Positions 13,462 to 17,971 of a stretch of DNA of 17,971 nt are shown here, piece after piece (position 1 is the first letter of the stretch; every line of letters starts with the position of its first letter). Under the pieces are notes generated by a model. That model saw only the letters and a list, made by a program, of their open reading frames with translations, made no database searches and had not been told where the DNA came from. Origin of the DNA: CAZYSK01 sp964649415 (GTDB taxonomy: Bacteria; Chloroflexota; Anaerolineae; B4-G1); NCBI GenBank assembly GCA_964649415.1, contig CAZYSK010000103.1, positions 1 through 17,971 of the forward strand, given 5' to 3'. Both the position numbers and the translations under genes were made by a program.

Positions 13462-15682
13462 CAGTGTCATAGCATTGGTCATTCTCGTCGCCGCTACGCT
13501 GGCCTGCAACCTGCCAGCGCCAACACCGTCTGCGCCGACGCCGACCGAGTTGCAGGCTACTGCTGAAGTCCTGCCGACCGAGCCGCCGCCCACCACGACG
13601 CCTATCAAGCCGCCGGCAAACGTGCGTGGGCCGGGCTTCGCCGACTACCCGAAGATCACCGTCGCGCTGCCCTCGGCCTACGTGGGATACGACCTGCCGG
13701 TCGACCTGGCAACCTTGGGCAACTACGGCCAGTTTGAGCTCGACGATGCACAGGCCGCGCTCCTGGCACAGAACGGTTTCGTCGTCAGGCCGGGTGAGTG
13801 GTTGGAGTTCTTCTCGCTCTACGAGAACGCGCGCTACCAGGAGATCCCGGTGTTCGTCACCACGGACTCGGTTTACCACGTCTATCACCTGCTCTTCGAC
13901 AAGATGCTGCGCGACCTGGAGCGGGAGCGCTTCGAGCCTGATATTCGGGCGCTCAGCGCTGCCTGCGTGGAGGCGGCTCAGGCCCTGCACGTCGAACTGG
14001 CGGGTACCGAGTTGGAACAGGACGCCCGAAGCGTGCTCGCCTATTTCGCCGTCGCCCACGCGCTCATCGACCCGGGGGCCGCCACGCCGCCGGAGGTAGC
14101 CGATCTCGTTCAGGCCGAGCTGGCGTTGATAACGGCCCACCAGGGCTTTGGCGCTAGCGCCATTTTCGGCCAGGGCTGCCCGGAGAACTGCGACCCATGC
14201 GATCCGATGCCCCCGCCGGAGTGCCTGGATCAACCTTGTATGTGCGAGGATTACTCTCAGTACGTTCCACGGGGTCACTACACGCGCAGCGAGCAACTCG
14301 AGCGCTACTTCCGCGCCATGATGTGGTATGGGCGCATCAACATGCGGCTGCAGAAGCCCAACGAGACCCGCATGGCGCTGCTCATCACCTACATCCTGCG
14401 CAACACCGAGGTGGATGGCCGTCTGGCCTCCGACGTCTGGGCGCGGGTCTACGATCCCACCGTCTTCATCGTTGGCAAGGCCGACGACCTGGGCTTCCAC
14501 GAGTACGGTGCACTGTGGGACGCGGTGTTCGGGACCGGCGCGCCGGTCTCTGACATCGCCGACGATGCGAAGTTCGCGGCCTTTGTCGAGGCGGCGCGCC
14601 AGCTTCCGCCTCCGCAGATCAACTCGATGTGGGTCTACATCTGGGAGGACAAGGAGCAGGTGACCCAGGGCTTTCGCTTCATGGGGCAGCGATTTGTCCT
14701 CGATGGCTACATGTTCGAGGAGCTCACCTGGCGCGAGGTCGGCACGATGGAGGACCCCCGCTGGCTGCCCAAGGGGCTCGATGTGATGGCCGTGCTGGGC
14801 TCTGAGGAGGCCTACACCATCCTCGACGAGATGGGTGAAACAGCTTACGTCAACTACCCGGAGCAGATGGAGAAGCTACGCGGGGAGGTGTCGGCACTTG
14901 AGCTGGACTCCTGGACCCAGAACCTCTACTGGAACTGGCTCTACGCCCTGCATCCGCTGCTGGAAGCGAAGGGGCAGCAGTATCCGGCCTTTATGCAGAC
15001 GCAGGCGTGGGCGCGCAAGGACGTGCACACGGCGCTGGGTTCGTGGACCGAGCTGAAGCACGACACGATTCTCTACGCCAAGCAGATGATGGCGGAGTTG
15101 GGCGGCGGCCCGCCGCCGGAGCCTCCCCATGGTTGGGTCGAGCCGAACCCAGAGGCCTACGCCCGCCTGCTTGCCCTCACCCGCATGACGCGCGATGGCC
15201 TGCAGCGCCGTGGGCTCCTGACCGAGAACACGGACGCCAACCTGATGCGCCTGGACAGCCTGCTCGAGTTCCTGCTGGACGTGGCGCATCGGGAGTTGGC
15301 CGGCAAGCCGCTGACAGTGGAAGACTACGAGCGGATCAAGTTCTACGGCGGTGAGTTGGAGGCCATGACCCTGGCCGCCGCTGACCAGGAGGGCGAGGGC
15401 GCGCCGTTCTTCGAGGAGGACGACCAGGCGGCGCTCGTCGCCGATGTGGCGACCGGTGGCGACACCGTGCTGGAGGAGGCCATCGGACGGATCTTCGAGA
15501 TCTACGTCGCCGTGCCGGACGGTGAGGGCGGCTTGCTCGTCGCCAAGGGCGGCGTGTTCTCCTACTACGAGTTCCCCTGGCCGATGGATGATCGCCTCAC
15601 CGACGAGAGTTGGCGGGCGATGTTGGACACCGGTGAGGCCCCTGGTCGCCCGGCCTGGACGGCGAGCTTCGTTGCCGAGTGA
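13445..15682 (+). CDS. DUF3160 family lipoprotein
   Basis: A 745-aa surface lipoprotein of the DUF3160 family; function unknown. The signal peptide (SVIALVILVAATLAC) has a lipobox LATLAC-like end with lipid-anchored Cys21, followed by a Pro/Thr-rich spacer (about 22-62), as expected for an exported lipoprotein. The body carries family-like segments such as GNYGQFELDDAQAALLAQNGF, FVTTDSVYHVYHLLFD and RSEQLERYFRAMMWYGR. A six-cysteine cluster lies at about 245-267 (CPENCDPC, then EC, PC, MC). The ATG at 13445 is preceded by GGAGG (13433-13437) with 7-nt spacing; an upstream TTG at 13430 is less likely. A second copy of the gene opening and a palindromic element lie just upstream. Neighbours are also exported or envelope proteins. 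Confidence 0.88.
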   Translation: MFKSRVSVIALVILVAATLACNLPAPTPSAPTPTELQATAEVLPTEPPPTTTPIKPPANVRGPGFADYPKITVALPSAYVGYDLPVDLATLGNYGQFELDDAQAALLAQNGFVVRPGEWLEFFSLYENARYQEIPVFVTTDSVYHVYHLLFDKMLRDLERERFEPDIRALSAACVEAAQALHVELAGTELEQDARSVLAYFAVAHALIDPGAATPPEVADLVQAELALITAHQGFGASAIFGQGCPENCDPCDPMPPPECLDQPCMCEDYSQYVPRGHYTRSEQLERYFRAMMWYGRINMRLQKPNETRMALLITYILRNTEVDGRLASDVWARVYDPTVFIVGKADDLGFHEYGALWDAVFGTGAPVSDIADDAKFAAFVEAARQLPPPQINSMWVYIWEDKEQVTQGFRFMGQRFVLDGYMFEELTWREVGTMEDPRWLPKGLDVMAVLGSEEAYTILDEMGETAYVNYPEQMEKLRGEVSALELDSWTQNLYWNWLYALHPLLEAKGQQYPAFMQTQAWARKDVHTALGSWTELKHDTILYAKQMMAELGGGPPPEPPHGWVEPNPEAYARLLALTRMTRDGLQRRGLLTENTDANLMRLDSLLEFLLDVAHRELAGKPLTVEDYERIKFYGGELEAMTLAAADQEGEGAPFFEEDDQAALVADVATGGDTVLEEAIGRIFEIYVAVPDGEGGLLVAKGGVFSYYEFPWPMDDRLTDESWRAMLDTGEAPGRPAWTASFVAE

Positions 15683-15705
15683 GGACGCGGGCCAGTGGGA
15701 CGCGG

Positions 15706-15727
15706 ATTCACGCGGATCTACGTGAAT
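15706..15727. repeat. Short inverted repeat between DUF3160 and capA-like genes
   Basis: ATTCACG (15706-15712) and CGTGAAT (15721-15727) form a perfect 7-bp stem with an 8-nt loop. It lies in the 85-base gap after the DUF3160 stop. There is no T-run, so I do not call it a terminator. Confidence 0.6.
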
Positions 15728-15767
15728 AAGGTCTTCAGACGAGAGCGCTTGGGTGGGTGAGCAGGCG

Positions 15768-16931
15768 ATGCGGCTGCGGGTCTCCGTCTGCTCGGTGCTC
15801 GTCTGTCTGGCCCTCGTCTTCTTGTTTCTTGGGACACGGCACCCCGGCATAGACCTGACAGGTTTTCCGACGGATGTACTCATCCGCCCTGTCAGGTCTA
15901 GGAGCGGGGCGCGGCCCGGCACCACGCTGGCCTTGGTCGGCGACGTGATGCTGGGGCGGGGCGTGGCCCAGTCGCTGGACGGGGACTGGGAGGCCGCGTT
16001 TGCTGCGGTGCGGCCCTGGCTGACGCTTGCCTGTGGCCCGGCCGAACCTGCACGGGTCGTGGCCTTCGCCAACCTGGAATCGCCGCTGACCAGCGCGCCG
16101 CAGGTGGGCGCTGGCTACGACCTGCGGGCGCCCCCGGAGGCAGTCTCCGCCCTTTCGGCGGCTGGCTTCGATCTGGTCTCGTTGGCCAACAACCACGCGC
16201 TGGACGCCGGTCAAGCCGGCCTGCAAGACACGGTATCCGCGCTCCATGCAGCGGGAATCACCGCACTGACCGATGCGTCTACGACGCCCCAGTTTCCCGA
16301 CCACCAATCTACCGACTACCAGTTTACCACCTACCAATCTACCATTCACCAACCTACCATTCCCCCATCTACCACCCTACAATTCCTGGCCTTCGATGAC
16401 AGCACCGCGTCCCTCGACGTGGCGTCTGCAGCGGAGGCAGTGGCCGCCGCAGCGCGGCGGGCCGGCGGGGTCGTGGTCTCCATCCACTGGGGAGGGGAGT
16501 ATCAGGCCGCGCCCGGCCCTCGCCAACGCGACGTCGCCGGGGAATTGGCCCGCGCCGGGGCCGATGTCATCGTCGGCCACGGGCCCCACGTGCTCCAGCG
16601 CGCCGAGTGGTTGGGGGAGACCCTGGTCGCGTACAGTCTGGGCAACTTCCTGTTCGACCAGCCCTATCCGGCTGACTGCCGGTGGGGGGCCGTCCTGCGC
16701 GTTGTGTTTCAGGGTGATCGCATCGTCGCCGTCGATGCGCTGCCGACCGTCGTCGAGCAGGGGCGGGTGCGCCCCGCCGGCCCGGAGGACGCCGCCGCCA
16801 TCCTGGCCCGCCTGGGCGTGGAAGCTGCCCCCGCAGAACGGCGTGCCCCTACCACCGCCGCACGTCCAACCTCCAACCTCCAACCTCCAGCTTCCAACAT
16901 CCAACATCCAAAATTCATCATTCAGGAGTAG
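15768..16931 (+). CDS. CapA-like (PGA_cap, metallophosphatase-fold) membrane-anchored protein
   Basis: A 387-aa protein of the poly-gamma-glutamate synthesis CapA family, which adopts a calcineurin-like phosphoesterase fold; the true substrate is usually unknown. An N-terminal hydrophobic segment (about 5-22) should anchor or export it. Family motifs in order: ALVGDVMLGRGV (55-66), ANLESPLT (101-108), SLANNHALDAG (138-148), SIHWGGEY (238-245), VGHGPHVLQ (269-277), AYSLGNFLFDQ (288-298), so the metal site is probably intact. Three repeat-derived segments are present: residues 28-44 from a 51-bp nested inverted repeat, about 178-205 from a CTACCAA tract, and the C-terminal tail from a TCCAACC tract. 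I prefer the ATG at 15768; an in-frame GTG at 15753 is an alternative, and neither has a strong SD. No capB/capC is nearby, so a capsule role is not supported. Confidence 0.85.
   Translation: MRLRVSVCSVLVCLALVFLFLGTRHPGIDLTGFPTDVLIRPVRSRSGARPGTTLALVGDVMLGRGVAQSLDGDWEAAFAAVRPWLTLACGPAEPARVVAFANLESPLTSAPQVGAGYDLRAPPEAVSALSAAGFDLVSLANNHALDAGQAGLQDTVSALHAAGITALTDASTTPQFPDHQSTDYQFTTYQSTIHQPTIPPSTTLQFLAFDDSTASLDVASAAEAVAAAARRAGGVVVSIHWGGEYQAAPGPRQRDVAGELARAGADVIVGHGPHVLQRAEWLGETLVAYSLGNFLFDQPYPADCRWGAVLRVVFQGDRIVAVDALPTVVEQGRVRPAGPEDAAAILARLGVEAAPAERRAPTTAARPTSNLQPPASNIQHPKFIIQE
15850..15900. repeat. 51-bp nested inverted repeat inside the capA-like gene
   Basis: TAGACCTGACAGG (15850-15862) pairs perfectly with CCTGTCAGGTCTA (15888-15900). 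Inside, CGGATG (15871-15876) pairs with CATCCG (15881-15886). The element is 51 bp, a multiple of three, and encodes residues 28-44 just after the hydrophobic N-terminal segment, so it leaves the frame intact. Confidence 0.88.
16301..16382. repeat. CTACCAA low-complexity tract inside the capA-like gene
   Basis: Units of ACCAATCTACC, GACTACCAG and CACCTACCAATC repeat over about 80 bases. They encode a Thr/Gln/Pro/Ser-rich stretch (about residues 178-205) between the NNH motif and the HWG motif, probably a surface loop. The same tract type lies in the intergenic region at 7633-7650. Confidence 0.75.
16865..16914. repeat. TCCAACC low-complexity tract at the 3' end of the capA-like gene
   Basis: TCCAACC / TCCAGCT / TCCAACA units repeat up to AAATTCATCATTCAG. 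They encode the last 20 or so residues (SNLQPPASNIQHPKF) after the folded domain. The tract runs directly into the SD of uppP, so it also sets the translation context of the next gene. Confidence 0.75.
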
Positions 16932-16935
16932 CACC

Positions 16936-17892
16936 GTGAACCTCTTCCAGGCATTCTTCCTTGGCGTCCTTCAGGGCGCGACAGAGTTTCTTCCCGTCAG
17001 CAGTTCGGGCCACCTGGTCCTCGTGCCCTGGCTCTTCCGTTGGGACGCGGCAAGCCTGGCCTTCGACGCCTTCGTCCACTGGGGCACGGCCCTGGCCGTG
17101 CTCGTATATTTCTGGCGCGATTGGGTGTCCATCGTCGGGGCGGCCGTGCGCTCGCTGTCGCTCGCCTTGCGCCGGCTGCCTGAGATGTGGCAGCGGGGAC
17201 GGGCGCGGGCCGGCGAGGGCGCTTCTGGCCTGGAATCCGGCGCTGAGCGCGCGCTGGATCCTGAGTTGGGAGGGCGCGGTTTCCGCGCCCCTACAGACGG
17301 GTTGGGCCGCCGGGCTTCCCACCACGCTGGGCTGGCGTGGTTGATCGTGTTGGGAACGGTGCCGGCTGCGCTGATCGGTTACCTGTGGGAGGATTTCTTC
17401 GCGGCTATGTTCGCCCGGCCCCCGGTGGCGGCCGCGTTTCTGCTGGTCACGGCGGCGCTCCTGACCGCCACGGAGCGGCTGGGCCGGCGCACGCGCGACC
17501 TGGATCAGATCACCTGGGTGGACGCGCTGTTTGTCGGGCTGGGGCAGGCACTGGCGATACTCCCCGGCATCTCCCGCTCCGGGGCGACCATCGCCGCCGG
17601 GTTGGCGCGAGGGCTGCGGCGTGAGCCCGCCGCGCGCTTCAGTTTTCTCCTGGCGACGCCCATTATCTTTGGGGCGGGCCTGTTCAAGATGGTGGACCTG
17701 GCCCAGGGGGGCGACCTGGCGACGCAGATCCCGGCGCTCGCAGTCGGGTTTGTGTCGGCCGGGGTCGTCGGCTTCGTCTGCATCCATTTCCTGCTGCAGT
17801 ATCTGCAGCGCCGCCGCCTGTATCCCTTTGCCATCTACTGCGCTGTCGCAGGCATCTTCTGCCTGCTCGTGGCCCTGTTGCGCGGGGCATGA
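16936..17892 (+). CDS. uppP: Undecaprenyl-diphosphate phosphatase (BacA/UppP family)
   Basis: Integral membrane enzyme that dephosphorylates undecaprenyl diphosphate to recycle the lipid carrier for peptidoglycan and other envelope polymers; also gives bacitracin resistance. The GTG at 16936 has AGGAG (16924-16928) 7 nt upstream, overlapping the capA-like 3' end; the frame is open far upstream, but only this start gives the family N-terminus. Diagnostic motifs are QGATEFLPVSSSGHL (13-27) with E17, DAFVHWGT (44-51) with H48, and PGISRSGAT (210-218) with R214. The 318-aa length exceeds the usual 265-280 because a hydrophilic insert of about 45 residues (85-130) lies in a loop between membrane spans; part of it is encoded by the palindrome at 17272-17290. 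All catalytic motifs are intact. Confidence 0.96.
   Translation: MNLFQAFFLGVLQGATEFLPVSSSGHLVLVPWLFRWDAASLAFDAFVHWGTALAVLVYFWRDWVSIVGAAVRSLSLALRRLPEMWQRGRARAGEGASGLESGAERALDPELGGRGFRAPTDGLGRRASHHAGLAWLIVLGTVPAALIGYLWEDFFAAMFARPPVAAAFLLVTAALLTATERLGRRTRDLDQITWVDALFVGLGQALAILPGISRSGATIAAGLARGLRREPAARFSFLLATPIIFGAGLFKMVDLAQGGDLATQIPALAVGFVSAGVVGFVCIHFLLQYLQRRRLYPFAIYCAVAGIFCLLVALLRGA
17272..17290. repeat. Palindrome inside uppP
   Basis: GGGCGCGG-TTT-CCGCGCCC is a perfect 8-bp stem with a 3-nt loop. It falls in the coding sequence of the enlarged hydrophilic loop of UppP (residues about 113-118) and keeps the frame. Confidence 0.75.
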
Positions 17893-17933
17893 GCGGTCAC
17901 ATTCGCCCATTGCTTCCAGGCGGGTGCGGAAGA

Positions 17934-17950
17934 GCGAGCAGGATGCTCGC
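17934..17950. repeat. Hairpin downstream of uppP
   Basis: GCGAGCA-GGA-TGCTCGC forms a perfect 7-bp stem 41 bases after the uppP stop. No T-run follows, so a terminator role is uncertain; I read it as another dispersed palindrome. The window ends 21 bases later with no further gene visible. Confidence 0.6.
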
Positions 17951-17971
17951 GGTCCGACAGGGGGCGGGGCA

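Noticed and set aside
13191..13472. Small open frame covering the duplicated gene start
   Set aside because: It has no ribosome site, runs through the FG-GAP gene in another frame and ends in the DUF3160 signal peptide region; better explained by the direct repeat.
13052..14500. Minus-strand frame opposite the DUF3160 gene (482 codons)
   Set aside because: Low-complexity Arg-rich C-terminus, no family pattern, and it spans two plus-strand genes plus the palindromic element.
14876..16072. Minus-strand frame of 398 codons over the DUF3160 3' end and capA-like 5' end
   Set aside because: No motif; both genes on the plus strand are well supported.
16273..16935. Upstream extension of uppP within its open frame
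   Set aside because: The extension lies wholly within the capA-like gene and encodes Arg/Pro/Ser-rich sequence; GTG 16936 with AGGAG at 7 nt gives the family N-terminus.
16918..17910. Minus-strand frame of 330 codons opposite uppP
   Set aside because: UppP motifs are clear on the plus strand; the antisense product is charged and Gln/Arg-rich with no membrane or domain pattern.

Overview
The window reads as a contiguous piece of a GC-rich bacterial chromosome. The gene complement suggests Chloroflexota, most likely an Anaerolineae-like lineage. This is an inference from the DUF3160 lipoprotein, the GlyA-GcvT fusion, the GxxExxY gene and the many short palindromic and low-complexity repeats, several of which sit inside reading frames. 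I saw no tRNA, rRNA, CRISPR array, IS transposase or phage gene.

Region 1 (about 1-7355) is built around serine, glycine and one-carbon metabolism. A D-3-phosphoglycerate dehydrogenase-like gene and a DUF1015 gene run rightwards. A perfect 15-bp inverted repeat separates them from leftward genes: a 138-aa unknown, a pyruvate-kinase-C-like protein, and a GxxExxY protein bracketed by inverted CACAGAG-type repeats. The last leftward gene is very large and fuses serine hydroxymethyltransferase to the glycine-cleavage T-protein, with what looks like a degenerate second GcvT-like module between them. SerA leads to serine, SHMT converts serine to glycine plus methylene-THF, and GcvT degrades glycine to methylene-THF, so these genes plausibly share one pathway.

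Region 2 (7356-7775) is a 420-base divergent intergenic stretch. It holds a cluster of hairpins and repeats, then a probable promoter with an 11-bp-spaced direct repeat of the OmpR/PhoB type.

Region 3 (7776-11416) is a rightward run: a 44-aa membrane peptide, a two-TM protein with a His/Trp/Pro-rich tail, a class I methyltransferase, a 74-aa protein, and an overlapping OmpR-type response regulator and histidine kinase. The kinase has its own His/Trp-rich cytoplasmic N-terminus. This looks like a small envelope or metal sensing module with an unknown signal.

Region 4 (11448-17892) holds tgt (tRNA queuosine), an FG-GAP/VCBS-repeat protein, a DUF3160 lipoprotein, a CapA-like protein and uppP (undecaprenyl-pyrophosphate phosphatase). 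The last four point to the cell envelope. Several of these genes carry in-frame repeat insertions, and the DUF3160 gene start is duplicated around a palindromic element.
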